In this document: positions 16,639 through 26,249 of the stretch, piece after piece
How positions within the stretch are numbered: the stretch's first letter is position 1
Layout: each line of letters starts with the position of its first letter
Source of the DNA: Planctomycetota bacterium
GTDB lineage: Bacteria; Planctomycetota; Phycisphaerae; WQYP01
Reading direction: 5' to 3'
NCBI GenBank assembly: GCA_021805985.1
Contig: JAJZDN010000009.1
Span: forward strand, 1 to 64,000
DNA length: 64,000 bases
Notes under the pieces: model-generated
What the model was told of the DNA's origin: nothing
What the model saw: the letters and a program-made list of their open reading frames with translations, nothing else
Database searches by the model: none
Position numbers and translations under genes: made by a program

Positions 16639-17352
16639 ATGAGCCAATCCCATGACGAATTTCCCGCACTTTGGCGGCACCCCGCCCCGGTTCAGTTTGA
16701 TTCCAAGTGGCCGCGGTGGGCTAAATTTCTGGTGGTGATCATCGCCATCGCTATCGCGTTTGTTGTGGACAAACCGGTCGGGCAGTGGGCGTTGGGAAAT
16801 CCCATTAAATTCAAATCGGATATCAATCTTGAAATGATCATGCTCATGCAATGGGGACAGTGGACGTGTTCCGTGCTGGTCATTATTGCTGTGGCGTTGC
16901 TGGATAAACAGGGGCGGAAAAAGGCTATTGCTTTGGCCGTGGGGTGTATTTGCGCTGTGGCCGTATGTTATCTGATTAAGGGTGTGTGCGGCCGCGCCAG
17001 GCCGTGGGTTCTCACGCAGGGCAAGTACGGCTTTTTTGGCCCCGCGTATGGCTTTGCCTCCGCGGCCTACCAGTCCTTCCCTAGCGCTCATACCAGTGGG
17101 GCCTTTGCACTCACAGCAGGATTATCATGGTTTTACCCGCGCGGCCGAGCTTTATTTTATGGTTTAGCGTTGGATGTCGCATTTCAGCGGGTGATCCGCC
17201 ATGATCATTATCCATCCGATGTTATCGCCGGAGCCTTATTGGCTGTGACCATTGTGCGCAGTGTGCTGGCCTGCAGCTGGCCGGGCCGCCTGATCGCCGC
17301 GATGCCCACCCCGTGGCAAAAGTGGATTTTTACGGATAACCCCCCGCAGTGA
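16639..17352 (+). CDS. PAP2-superfamily membrane phosphatase
   Basis: This 237-aa integral membrane protein has about five hydrophobic helices (roughly residues 25-45, 75-95, 102-122, 155-175 and 190-215). It carries the three PAP2 motifs: KGVCGRARP (K-x6-RP), PSAHTSG (variant of PSGH) and RVIRHDHYPSD (R-x5-H-x3-D). Enzymes of this family remove phosphate from lipid phosphates such as undecaprenyl pyrophosphate, phosphatidate or lipid A. The substrate is not clear here. ATG 16639 has AAGAGG six bases upstream; the longer frame from 16504 enters the repeat array and is rejected. No operon partner is apparent. Confidence 0.88.
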   Translation: MSQSHDEFPALWRHPAPVQFDSKWPRWAKFLVVIIAIAIAFVVDKPVGQWALGNPIKFKSDINLEMIMLMQWGQWTCSVLVIIAVALLDKQGRKKAIALAVGCICAVAVCYLIKGVCGRARPWVLTQGKYGFFGPAYGFASAAYQSFPSAHTSGAFALTAGLSWFYPRGRALFYGLALDVAFQRVIRHDHYPSDVIAGALLAVTIVRSVLACSWPGRLIAAMPTPWQKWIFTDNPPQ

Positions 17353-17395
17353 ATCTCCGTACGCGGTATGCAATCGAAAACTGTCGGTAAAAACA

Positions 17396-17887
17396 ACCGC
17401 GGATTTCGCTGATTACGCGGATAAAAACCGGGCTGCGGCCTTATTAGAGCAGAATTTAGAGAGTTGAAAGTAGAGCAAATTCGGCTGGCACAAAAGAGAC
17501 CGTGAAAATAACCGCGGATTTCGCTAATCACGCGGATAATCGCCGGGCTTTAACCTCTTGAGGCCTCCATGCGCATTACGCATAGCGCCGCTTAATAAAT
17601 GTCGTGGCAATCAGAACTACTTTTTTCCGACGCCAATACCGCAACGATCCGGAACCAGTCTGCGCTATTGCGGCTTGAGGATGGAAAGGCGACAGTTGAC
17701 CGCGGAAGTCAATCGCCTATCCGCGTAATCCGCGCAATCTGCGGTCTTTTTCCAACCCATTGAAAATGCTAGCTACGTCCCCGTTTCGCTCGGCGACATT
17801 TATCAAGCGGCGCTATGCGCACTTCGTGGGGATGTACCCGAGCATGGAATCCAACCATTTATCCGCGCAATCCGCGTAATCCGCGGT
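17396..17887. repeat. Four copies of a 27-bp repeat (two direct, two inverted)
   Basis: Copies at 17396-17422 and 17511-17537 read ACCGCGGATTTCGCT-ATTACGCGGAT-like. Copies at 17719-17745 and 17861-17887 are their reverse complements (ATCCGCG-AATCCGCG-AATCTGCGGT). Spacing is irregular (115, 208 and 142 bp), so it is not a CRISPR array. The inverted copies could fold a large stem over the region. The whole stretch 17353-18004 has no gene that I can support. Confidence 0.8.
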
Positions 17888-18004
17888 CTTTCTACGGTGT
17901 ATTTTGAATTCCATACCGCGTGCCGAGACCTCAGGGTGGATCCCCCTCCAAAACCGCATCTTCCGGATTTCTTGCTGTGACGGAGTCCCGGAAGGCCGGG
18001 GGAC

Positions 18005-18038
18005 AAAAAAAGGGTCGATCCCCGCGGATCGACCCTTT
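18005..18038 (-). terminator. Strong rho-independent terminator of the glutamine synthetase gene
   Basis: A perfect 13-bp stem (18009-18021 with 18026-18038; AAAGGGTCGATCC with its complement) has a 4-nt loop. On the minus strand the stem and run-out give seven U residues. It lies 28 bp downstream of the glutamine synthetase stop codon. Confidence 0.9.
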
Positions 18039-18065
18039 GACTTTTACTGCTTTCAACGAAATGCC

Positions 18066-20261
18066 TTATTTGATAAACAGCATTTCACGGTACGTCGGCA
18101 ACGGCCAGAGGTCGTCGGAAACGATGGTCTCCAGGAGATCGCCGGCTTGCCGAACGGCGTTCATGGCAGGAATTAGTTTATCTAGCGAATACTTGGCATG
18201 GGCCAGCGTATCACCGGCGGCGTGATGATCAGAATGATGCGTTAGTGCATCGGTTTTTTTCTGCATGTCACTGATGGATGTTGCCAGGCCGACGAGCATT
18301 TTTTCCTGTTCCGCCAGAGCCGCCGCCGGAACTCCTGCTGCCTTGGCCGCCCCGATGGACTTGCCGACATTTTTCTGATATTCCAAAGCTGCTGGAATAA
18401 TCATGGTCTTGGCGATCACCGTGGTCATCTGCACTTCGATGTTGATCGTCTTGACATATTTTTCCAGATAGATTTCATAGCGGCTGTGAACTTCACGTTC
18501 CGTAAGTACCTTGTACTTGCCGAACAGCTCTACGGCTTCTTTGGAAATCAGATGGGGAACGGCATCAACGGTGGTTTTCAGATTTGGCAGGCCGCGTTTT
18601 TCGGCTTCTTTGTGCCATTCTTCCGAATAGCCGTTGCCGTTGAAAATCACGCCCTTATTTTCTTTGATCACCGCGGCCAGCAATTCCTGTACGGACTTGT
18701 TGAAATCCTTGCCGGCCTTGTGGTCGGCTTCCAGTTTGCCGGCGATGTAATCAAGGGATTCGGCGACGATGGTATTGAGCACCGTGTTGGGTGTGGCAAC
18801 GGATTGCCCCGACGACACTGCACGGAATTCAAATTTGTTGCCGGTGAAGGCGAACGGTGAGGTACGGTTACGATCTCCGGCATCACGCGGCAGCTTGGGA
18901 AGTACGGTCACGCCGACTTCCATGTGGCCGCCCTTCTTGGTGCTCTTGGCACCACCGGCTTCAATTTGCGTGATGATGTCCTGCAACTGATCGCCAAGAT
19001 AAATGGAGATGATCGCGGGCGGCGCTTCATTGGCCCCCAGACGATGATCATTTCCCGCCGAGGCGATTGCTACTCGCAGCAGAGCGGCATGTTTATTAAC
19101 CGCCCGGATAACCGCGGCACAAAATACCAGGAACTGGGCGTTTTCATGCGGCGTATCACCGGGGTTGAGTAAATTTTCCCCGGTATCGGTGGCCATGGAC
19201 CAGTTGTTGTGCTTACCGGAACCATTGACGCCGGCAAACGGCTTTTCATGCATCAGACATGCCAGGCCGTATTTCTCGGCAACGCGACGCAGCGTTTCCA
19301 TCGTGAGCATCTGATGGTCGTGAGCCAGATTGCTGTTCTCAAAAATCGGGGCGATTTCATATTGGGCGGGTGCCACTTCATTGTGGCGAGTTTTTACCGG
19401 CACGCCCAGTTTGTAAAGTTCCTGTTCCGCTTCCAGCATGCAGGCCAGAACGCGTTCGGGAATGCTGCCAAAATAGTGATCTTCCATTTCCTGACCCTTG
19501 GGCGGTTTGGCCCCAAACAGGGTGCGGCCGGCATTGATCAGGTCCGGGCGGGCAAAATAGAAATTGCGGTCGATGAGGAAATATTCCTGTTCCGGGCCAA
19601 CGGTGGTAAATACTTTTGTGGCACTGTGATTGCCAAAAAGTTTCAGCACCCGCATGGCCTGGATGGAGAGCGCTTCCATGGAGCGCAGGAGCGGGGTTTT
19701 TTCATCCAGTGCTTCCCCGGTCCATGAAACAAACGCGGTGGGAATAACCAGAGCCGTGCCGTTGGGGTTTTCTAAAATATAAGCCGGACTTGTAGGGTCC
19801 CAGGCGGTGTAGCCGCGGGCCTCAAAGGTGGCCCGGATGCCGCCGGAGGGGAAAGATGAGGCATCAGGTTCGCCCTGAACCAGTTCCTTACCGGAAAATT
19901 CGAGCATCGCGCCGCCGTCCTCGGTGGGCGCGACAAAACTGTCATGTTTTTCAGCGGTAACGCCGGTTAACGGGTGAAAAATATGGGTGTAGTGGGTAGC
20001 GCCTTTTTCCACGGCCCAATCCCGCATGGCCGCCGCCACCACATCCGCGATGGTGGGATCCAGCGCCAGACCCTTTTTAATGGTCTGTTGCAGTTTTTTG
20101 AATACCGGCTTGGGCAAGCGGGCTTTCTGGACTTCTTCATTAAACACATTACTGGCGAAAATTTCCTTAACGGTCTTTTCCTTGAAATTTACGCGTGGTG
20201 GAATGGTTCGGAAGTTGGTTAGTGCGACTACCGCCGCATGACGAGCATTTGATGCACCCAT
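18066..20261 (-). CDS. glnN: Glutamine synthetase type III
   Basis: This enzyme makes glutamine from glutamate, ammonia and ATP. At 731 aa it is of the GSIII type, much longer than GSI (about 470). Typical GSIII segments are [68 protein letters not shown] (with the catalytic-site Glu residues), [13 protein letters not shown] and [22 protein letters not shown] chose ATG 20261, with AGGAG upstream; the frame continues to 20369 but lacks conserved sequence there. The gene is monocistronic: a strong terminator follows and over 700 bp of repeat-rich DNA precedes it. No PII or ammonium transporter gene is nearby. Confidence 0.97.
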   Translation of the reverse strand: MGASNARHAAVVALTNFRTIPPRVNFKEKTVKEIFASNVFNEEVQKARLPKPVFKKLQQTIKKGLALDPTIADVVAAAMRDWAVEKGATHYTHIFHPLTGVTAEKHDSFVAPTEDGGAMLEFSGKELVQGEPDASSFPSGGIRATFEARGYTAWDPTSPAYILENPNGTALVIPTAFVSWTGEALDEKTPLLRSMEALSIQAMRVLKLFGNHSATKVFTTVGPEQEYFLIDRNFYFARPDLINAGRTLFGAKPPKGQEMEDHYFGSIPERVLACMLEAEQELYKLGVPVKTRHNEVAPAQYEIAPIFENSNLAHDHQMLTMETLRRVAEKYGLACLMHEKPFAGVNGSGKHNNWSMATDTGENLLNPGDTPHENAQFLVFCAAVIRAVNKHAALLRVAIASAGNDHRLGANEAPPAIISIYLGDQLQDIITQIEAGGAKSTKKGGHMEVGVTVLPKLPRDAGDRNRTSPFAFTGNKFEFRAVSSGQSVATPNTVLNTIVAESLDYIAGKLEADHKAGKDFNKSVQELLAAVIKENKGVIFNGNGYSEEWHKEAEKRGLPNLKTTVDAVPHLISKEAVELFGKYKVLTEREVHSRYEIYLEKYVKTINIEVQMTTVIAKTMIIPAALEYQKNVGKSIGAAKAAGVPAAALAEQEKMLVGLATSISDMQKKTDALTHHSDHHAAGDTLAHAKYSLDKLIPAMNAVRQAGDLLETIVSDDLWPLPTYREMLFIK

Positions 20262-20711
20262 AACTGAAAGACTCCTGTAGAAAAGCGACTCACGACTATC
20301 CGCCGAAAAATTCAAAGCGGCTCCTTTCGGGAAAGGCGGCCATTTTACCCGACACCGCAAAACTGGCAATATAAAGCATCCGAATTCTTGAGCGAACCAA
20401 CAAATGCGTCATTTTTGGGCATTTCCAATCCGCCGGTTTTGATTGCAAAAGATTCAAAGCCCTCCGATTGACCTTTCCCAATCACCCTTAACGCGAAACT
20501 CCGCGTTCCGCGCCGAAATACATCCCAATGCTGATAAAAGCATCAGAAAGACCTTTCAGATTATTATAATGCAAGCAGCGTGCCGATGGTGAAACTGGAG
20601 TTTATTTTTATTCTTATGCTTAATTTGAATGCACAGGAAATTAAACCCGCCAATCTACGCCCGCTTTTTAAGCAGTCCCTGTGCGACCAGACGGCCTGAG
20701 CCCGGCCAGCA

Positions 20712-21058
20712 AGGAGCCGGTCCAAGTAACCGCCGGGTTGCGACCGCGTTATTTTTGGATTGCTGGCGGCGCATCGCGTGACAGAGCACCGTGGTGATAA
20801 CCCGGTGGTTGGTTAGCGGGCCGAGGTTACGGGTTACGGGGGACAGGTTGCACGGGGCGTAATTGCAGTATTATCAGTACATTCGGAGATTGGAACCTAG
20901 AACCTGGAATCTGGAATCTGGAATGTCGAACGTACTGCCAATACTGATAATACTGAATGTACAGCCAATACTTGTCCCCTGTAACCCGTAACCTGTAACC
21001 CGTAACCCCATCCGCCCCGGCGGCACGGGATCAACCACCGGATTGCCATCGGGTGCTA
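20712..21058. repeat. Dispersed repeat copy interrupted by a long palindromic insertion
   Basis: The left part (20712-20819) aligns with 16164-16259 and, inverted, with 56.7-56.8 kb. The right part (about 21013-21058) continues the same repeat (GATCAACCACCGG, then GATTGCCATCGGGTGCTA). Between them sits an unrelated element at about 20820-21012. Its arms, 20825-20845 (GGTTACGGGTTACGGGGGAC) and 20973-21007, are imperfect inverted repeats, with further pairing around AGTATTATCAGTA and TACTGATAATACT. Thus one element is nested in another. The repeat ends within the aroDE stop codon (TAG from CTA at 21056-21058). No gene is visible from 20262 to 21055. Confidence 0.75.
20901..20924. repeat. 24-bp repeat, inverted relative to 44279-44302
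   Basis: This is an exact reverse complement of 44279-44302; it consists of AACC followed by tandem TGGAATC units. It forms the loop of the palindromic element at 20.82-21.01 kb. Confidence 0.8.
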
Positions 21059-22651
21059 ATCGCGCGCCATCGCCGCTTCTGCCGCAACGCGCATAACGCT
21101 CAACGGTGCAGATTTGCCCGTGAAGCCCTGAAACTGGACCACTGCCTGGCGTACCAGCATCTCCAGGCCCTCAATAGTCTGGGCACCTTGTTTTGCCGAA
21201 ATATCCAGAAAACGTGTTCGCCGCGGATTATAAACTGTGTCAAAAACCACCATGGTGGAATTAATGACCGTCATATCATCTACCGGAGTGGTTTTGACAT
21301 GAGGGGACATGCCCGCCGGCGTACAATTGATGACTACACTGCAATTCGTTTTACTAAATTCATCCAGCAGCGCTGCCGACACATGGCCGATTTTTCCGTT
21401 GAATTCATACGCCAGTTCCTGGGCACGCTTCAGTGTGCGGTTGTACACCACCACCGTCGCTCCCAGGGAGGCCATGCCCGCAACCATGGCTCGTGCCGCT
21501 CCGCCCGCGCCCAGCACGGCCACACGTTTGAATGCCAGGTCGGTTAAATTCCAGCCCGTGGCGGCACGCATGGCTTCGATGGCTCCATACCAGTCAGAAT
21601 TGGTGCCGGCAACCGAACCATCAGATGAAAAATAAAGCGTATTAATAACCCCGATGCGGGCCGAGGTCTCATCCAGCATACCCACAGAGCTTTCCAGATA
21701 CCGTGCCGCATGGGCCTTGTGAGGAATGGTGACGCTGGCACCGCGAAAATTTAAATCTCGCAGGCCACGCAGGGCATTAACCGTAGCGCAGAATGCCTCA
21801 TATTCCGGTGCAATGGGCAGCGGCACATACACGCCCGGAAAGCCAACGGAATGAAAACCCGCGTTGTGTATCATCGGGCTGATGGAATGCGATACCGGCC
21901 ACCCCATGACACCGTACACGAGGGAGTTTCGCACTTGGCTTTTGAAATGGTAGGTGTGAATCAAATCTGTAATCGTCGGTTGGCCGGGAGCGGTTGTAGC
22001 GCCGCCTGCAGGAATGGCAAAGGTGAAGGCAGCATTGTATTTAGCGGCCAGAACCCGCGTGATCAGCCCCGCTTCACCCATGGCAATAATCACCAACGGT
22101 TGTCTGACAGCTTTCGGCAGTTCCTCATACAAGCGAAACGCCTCCAACGCTTCAACCAGATTTTCCGCTTGATAGGCGGCTTTGATAATACATGCCGGTG
22201 ATATCTCGGCCATGGCAGTCAGGCGCTGCTGCAAATCCGGCGGACGGGAGGAAAAATCATGCGTGGACAGAATTAACTTCGGCCTGCCTGAATTATCTGT
22301 GGGATCTTTTGCCAGCAAGGGCACCGCCTGGGCGACAAATTCAGGATTTTTTTGCCAGGTGGCATACTCGATATCCACGTACTGCGGTTTCAGCCGGCAG
22401 GCGTGAAGAATCAAATTTAGCCGATCCGTTTCGGATCCGGAAAATAGTCCGCCCTCTGCTTTGGCGCGAACCGTGACGATAATCGGCTTGCAACGTATCT
22501 CAGGGCGACCGAGGAGGGCTTCAATAATTTCTCGATTGGCCTGGTCACAGCGCAGCTCAATGATATCGGCGCCTTGTTTCACAGCGTCGGCCATTTGCGG
22601 TAACACCGCATCAACGGACTGAACGAATATGGGCGCAACGATATCGGTCAT
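21056..22651 (-). CDS. aroDE: Fused 3-dehydroquinate dehydratase (type I) / shikimate dehydrogenase
   Basis: This 531-aa bifunctional enzyme covers the third and fourth steps of the shikimate pathway. Residues 1-235 form a type I dehydroquinase with the catalytic His in ILSTHDFSS (His131) and the Schiff-base Lys in CIIKAAY (Lys157). Residues about 243-531 form shikimate dehydrogenase: YGVMGWPVSHSISPMIHNAGF (shikimate-binding Ser pair), SVTIPHK (catalytic Lys), GTNSDWYGAI (Asp), the NADP-binding GAGGAARA and NRT motif, and NCTPAGM. The same fusion order is known in plants, chlamydiae and planctomycetes. It is last in a leftward gene run and overlaps nfo by 4 bp (ATGA). The stop codon lies in a dispersed repeat. 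Confidence 0.96.
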   Translation of the reverse strand: MTDIVAPIFVQSVDAVLPQMADAVKQGADIIELRCDQANREIIEALLGRPEIRCKPIIVTVRAKAEGGLFSGSETDRLNLILHACRLKPQYVDIEYATWQKNPEFVAQAVPLLAKDPTDNSGRPKLILSTHDFSSRPPDLQQRLTAMAEISPACIIKAAYQAENLVEALEAFRLYEELPKAVRQPLVIIAMGEAGLITRVLAAKYNAAFTFAIPAGGATTAPGQPTITDLIHTYHFKSQVRNSLVYGVMGWPVSHSISPMIHNAGFHSVGFPGVYVPLPIAPEYEAFCATVNALRGLRDLNFRGASVTIPHKAHAARYLESSVGMLDETSARIGVINTLYFSSDGSVAGTNSDWYGAIEAMRAATGWNLTDLAFKRVAVLGAGGAARAMVAGMASLGATVVVYNRTLKRAQELAYEFNGKIGHVSAALLDEFSKTNCSVVINCTPAGMSPHVKTTPVDDMTVINSTMVVFDTVYNPRRTRFLDISAKQGAQTIEGLEMLVRQAVVQFQGFTGKSAPLSVMRVAAEAAMARD

Positions 22652-23601
22652 TTCTTTGCTTTCTTTTTTGTCGAAGCTGTTTTGATGAGCACGCCTTTGC
22701 GGGCCGGCTTTGCTATGGCAGTTTCCAGCGGTTCAAGAATCAACATTTCGCCGCGTTCCAGTGCCTGCAAAACGCCCAGATTAATGAGATCCCACGGCCG
22801 GCCATCTGCGGCTATTTCTTTGGGCGTTTCCATGATTTTTGGAATCTTTTGAAAAACCGGCGTCTGGCACACATAGCGAAACGCCTCAAGGCCGATCATG
22901 CCACGACCGATGTGGGTGTGACGGTCCACTCGGGAACCCTGCGGCTTGCGGCTGTCATTGAGGTGCATAACACGTAAGTGCTTCAACCCGATGATGCGGT
23001 CAAATTCCGCAAAGCTTTGCGCCACGCCATCGGGTGTAGAAATGTCATAGCCTGCAGCAAAAATGTGACAGGTGTCCAGGCATACTCCCATTAGGTCGGG
23101 ATTCCGTACGGCCGCGAAAATATCACGCAAATGCTCAAACCTCCATCCCAGCGACGTGCCCTGCCCCGCTGTGGTTTCCAAACAGATGATTGTTGAGCCG
23201 TGTGGGTCACGGTCCAGAACCTCATGCAGGGAAGCGGCAATGCGGGCAATGCCTTCCGCCTCCCCCGCACCGCCGTGCGCTCCTGAATGGGTTACCAGAT
23301 ATTGAATTCCCAACGTATGGCATCGCTGAAGCTCTAAGGCGAAGCTGTGAATGCTTTTCTGTCGCAGTTCTTCATTGCCTGAAGCCAGGTTCGTCAGATA
23401 CGAATCATGGGCCACAATGTGCTTAAATTTCGCCTTTTTTACCTCTGCCCGAAACTGCTCAATGACATCAGGCTGCAACGGCGGCGACGCCCATTGCTGC
23501 TGATTGCGGGTAAAAATCTGCACGGTCTGCAAACCGAGTTCCTGCGCCTCGACTACCGCCTTATATAAACCGCCGGCGACGGACAAATGCGATCCATACA
23601 T
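22648..23601 (-). CDS. nfo: Endonuclease IV (AP endonuclease)
   Basis: This enzyme cuts DNA 5' of abasic sites in base-excision repair; it is a TIM-barrel enzyme with three zinc ions. The protein has 317 aa. Recognisable parts are GSHLSVAGGLYKAV, QIFTRNQQQW, HDSYLTNLAS, LVTHSGAHGGAGEAEG, ICLETTAGQG, GVCLDTCHIFAAGYD, HLNDSRKPQGSRVDRHTHIGRG and the C-terminal METPKE, which together supply the zinc-ligand His, Glu and Asp residues. The last 30 residues are a Lys/Ala-rich tail. The ATG touches the stop codon of the preceding aldolase gene, and the end overlaps aroDE, so the three are translationally linked. Confidence 0.96.
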   Translation of the reverse strand: MYGSHLSVAGGLYKAVVEAQELGLQTVQIFTRNQQQWASPPLQPDVIEQFRAEVKKAKFKHIVAHDSYLTNLASGNEELRQKSIHSFALELQRCHTLGIQYLVTHSGAHGGAGEAEGIARIAASLHEVLDRDPHGSTIICLETTAGQGTSLGWRFEHLRDIFAAVRNPDLMGVCLDTCHIFAAGYDISTPDGVAQSFAEFDRIIGLKHLRVMHLNDSRKPQGSRVDRHTHIGRGMIGLEAFRYVCQTPVFQKIPKIMETPKEIAADGRPWDLINLGVLQALERGEMLILEPLETAIAKPARKGVLIKTASTKKKAKK

Positions 23602-24513
23602 CTAGGCCGCCGCCTTTTCAAACACGCCCACCCATTCCATGAATTTTTGCCGAATCTGCTCTACTGCCTGTGCACGGTCAATTTTGCCTGACCGCAAATC
23701 AACGATCGACTGCAAAAAGCTGGAGCGCCCCACCGCAAAACCAATGAAGCCGGGAACCGCCGCCGCAGTTGTCAGCCATTGAATTACCTTCGCCTCATTT
23801 TCCCCGCGCCCCAGGATAATGCAGCCGACGTTATCACGTCCGCCCCGCCGGGCTGTCGCGGCGATCGTGCGACAATCTTCGGGGCGATCCAAGCCTTCAA
23901 TTTTCCAGACATCCGGTTCCACGCCACGATTTTGCAATTCTTCAATGGCCTGCTTCATCAGGGCCGGCCGCAGCTTAAGATCGTACGCGTGGACATCGCC
24001 ACCCACCTGCTGCAATTGCGATTTTTCAGCGGGAACCAGCAGCTCAAACATGAAATGGCGTTTAGTTTCCGCAAGATAATCGCCAAGCGTTTTCAAACGC
24101 TTGGTTTGTACCGCGTTCATGGCTGCATCCCCCTGGGGATTGTAGCGCACCAGAACTTTGGCAAATGTCGGATTGAACTTTGCAATATGCTCCTTAAACG
24201 CCGGACCATATTCAAAATCAAAATCATGCTGGCCGCTTTTTTCAGTAGATAAGCAGGTGATAAAACCGTGCGAACGAGCTTCTTCAAGGATGGCGGCGCC
24301 AAATTCCTCATCCACCAGCAGTCCGGCTTTGTCCGCCGACACACCCGCCGCGATCGCGGCTTTGAAGCCGCCGTAAATCACAGCTTTGCTCTGCGCAACG
24401 TCATCAATCTGGGCGGGCGTCATAGGTTCGTGGTAGCCGAAAACTTCGGATCCGTAGGAATGCCGATGATCAAAAGGCAAAATATAAAGACGTTTGCTGT
24501 AACCACCCATCAT
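23602..24513 (-). CDS. DUF2090 aldolase-family protein (IolC C-terminal domain-like)
   Basis: This 303-aa TIM-barrel protein is of the type found as the C-terminal domain of some myo-inositol IolC kinases (DUF2090) and related to sugar-phosphate aldolases such as LacD. Visible motifs are ILPFDHRHSY, GLLVDEEFGAAI, STEKSGQHDFDFEYG, FAKVLVRYNPQGD and IILGRGENEAKV. The Lys in the KVLVRYNP strand is a candidate Schiff-base residue (inference). It lies downstream of pgi, tal, zwf and gnd, so a substrate that is a phosphorylated sugar or sugar acid is plausible, though no inositol genes are present. An AGGAG precedes the first ATG. Confidence 0.75.
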   Translation of the reverse strand: MMGGYSKRLYILPFDHRHSYGSEVFGYHEPMTPAQIDDVAQSKAVIYGGFKAAIAAGVSADKAGLLVDEEFGAAILEEARSHGFITCLSTEKSGQHDFDFEYGPAFKEHIAKFNPTFAKVLVRYNPQGDAAMNAVQTKRLKTLGDYLAETKRHFMFELLVPAEKSQLQQVGGDVHAYDLKLRPALMKQAIEELQNRGVEPDVWKIEGLDRPEDCRTIAATARRGGRDNVGCIILGRGENEAKVIQWLTTAAAVPGFIGFAVGRSSFLQSIVDLRSGKIDRAQAVEQIRQKFMEWVGVFEKAAA

Positions 24514-24556
24514 AGAATTTCTCCTGTAAAAGCAGACGGCAGGCCTGCTGGTTCCA

Positions 24557-26218
24557 TCAGGCTTTGTCGTGCCGATACCGGCGCATTAAAGCGTTGGTGG
24601 AACTGTCATGCTTCAAACCGGAATCATCCGGGGCCGCCAATTCCGCGGCAATTTTTTTCGCCAGCACTTTTCCTAGTTCTACGCCCCATTGATCAAAGGA
24701 ATCAATGGAAAATATCACGCCTTGCGTAAATACCGAATGTTCATAAAGCGCTATAAGCGCGCCGAGAATTTCCGGCGTCAATTGTTTTGCTAAAATGACA
24801 TTGCTGGGGCGGTTGCCATCAAAAGTCCGGTGTGGAACCAGCCATTCAACGGTCCCTTCCTGCCGGACCTGCGCCTCGGTTTTCCCGAACGCCAGGGCCT
24901 CGGCCTGGGCAAAGACATTGGCCATCAGCAGATCATGATGATTTCCCAAAGGATTCAGCGACTGGGCAAAACCAATGAAATCACAGGGGATTAACTTGGT
25001 GCCCTGGTGAATTAATTGATAGAACGAATGCTGGCCGTTGGTTCCCGGCTCACCCCAGTAGATAGGCCCGGTTTCATAATCCACACGATGGCCCGTCAGG
25101 GTGATACTCTTGCCGTTGGATTCCATGGTAAGTTGCTGCAGATAGGCGGGGAACCGTTTGAGATATTGATCATACGGCAAAACGGCTACGGTTTGTGCGC
25201 CAAAGAAATTGTTATACCAAACCGACAAAAGCCCCATGATGACCGGCATGTTGCGTTCCAGAGGGGCCGTGCGGAAATGCGTGTCCATAGAGCGAAAGCC
25301 CGAAAGCAGACGCGCAAAATTGTCCGGCCCCACGGCCAGCATGGTCGATAAGCCGATCGCGGAATCCATGGAATATCGCCCGCCCACCCAATCCCAGAAT
25401 CCAAACATATTGGCGGTATCAATGCCAAACGCGGTAACTTCCTTGGCGTTGGTGGAAACGGCCACAAAATGTTTGGCGGTATGCGAGGGATCTTTCGCGG
25501 CGGCCAGCAGCCAAGCCCGGGCGGTATGGGCGTTGGTCATGGTTTCCAGCGTGGTGAACGTTTTCGATGAAATAATAAACAGGGTTTCATCGGGTGACAG
25601 GTCACGGGTGGCCTCGGAAAAATCTGTCCCGTCGATGTTGGAGACAAAACGAAACGTCATTTCGCGCCGCGAATAATGCCGCAACGCCTCATACGCCATC
25701 ACGGGGCCTAAATCCGATCCACCAATACCGATGTTGATCACATTGCGTATGGGCTTGCCGGTAAACCCCTTCCACTCCCCGGACCGCACCCGGCTGGCAA
25801 ACGCCGCCATGCGGTCCAATACCTCATGCACTTCGGGTACCACATTATGCCCGTCAGAAAGATAACTGTCGGTACGTGCCGATCGCAGGGCCACATGCAG
25901 CACCGAACGATTCTCTGTGATATTGATTTTTTCACCGGCAAACATCGCCGCGATATGTTCCGGCACCCCAGATTGCCGGGCCAGATCCAGCAGTAGCGTG
26001 AGCGTCTCATCGGTGATCCGATTTTTGGAATAATCCAAGAATAAGCCCGCGGCTTCGGCGGTGAATTTGTTCGCCCGCCCGGGATCGGCGGTAAACAGAT
26101 CACGAAGATGCAGCGCACTGGCGGTTTCAAAATGCTTGGTCAGTGATTGAAATGCCGGCCGGTTGGTCAGCGGGATGGCCATTTTAGGGTCAACGGCTGG
26201 GGCGCTGGATGCAGACAT
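24557..26218 (-). CDS. pgi: Glucose-6-phosphate isomerase
   Basis: Pgi interconverts glucose 6-phosphate and fructose 6-phosphate. The protein has 553 aa from ATG 26218, chosen because GGAG is six bases upstream; the extra 23 residues of the longer frame are not conserved. Family signatures include [56 protein letters not shown], and the C-terminal [20 protein letters not shown]. The catalytic Glu lies around TMESNGKS and the His in [18 protein letters not shown]. It lies 31 bp after transaldolase in the pentose phosphate cluster. Confidence 0.97.
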   Translation of the reverse strand: MSASSAPAVDPKMAIPLTNRPAFQSLTKHFETASALHLRDLFTADPGRANKFTAEAAGLFLDYSKNRITDETLTLLLDLARQSGVPEHIAAMFAGEKINITENRSVLHVALRSARTDSYLSDGHNVVPEVHEVLDRMAAFASRVRSGEWKGFTGKPIRNVINIGIGGSDLGPVMAYEALRHYSRREMTFRFVSNIDGTDFSEATRDLSPDETLFIISSKTFTTLETMTNAHTARAWLLAAAKDPSHTAKHFVAVSTNAKEVTAFGIDTANMFGFWDWVGGRYSMDSAIGLSTMLAVGPDNFARLLSGFRSMDTHFRTAPLERNMPVIMGLLSVWYNNFFGAQTVAVLPYDQYLKRFPAYLQQLTMESNGKSITLTGHRVDYETGPIYWGEPGTNGQHSFYQLIHQGTKLIPCDFIGFAQSLNPLGNHHDLLMANVFAQAEALAFGKTEAQVRQEGTVEWLVPHRTFDGNRPSNVILAKQLTPEILGALIALYEHSVFTQGVIFSIDSFDQWGVELGKVLAKKIAAELAAPDDSGLKHDSSTNALMRRYRHDKA

Positions 26219-26249
26219 AGGTAACTCCATAAAAGGTTGCATGGGGAAA

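Noticed and set aside
17396-17887. CRISPR array
   Set aside because: Only four repeats, in both orientations, with spacing from 115 to 208 bp and no cas genes.
21053-21547. Plus-strand frame of 164 codons opposite aroDE
   Set aside because: Shadow of the aroDE coding sequence; no conserved features.
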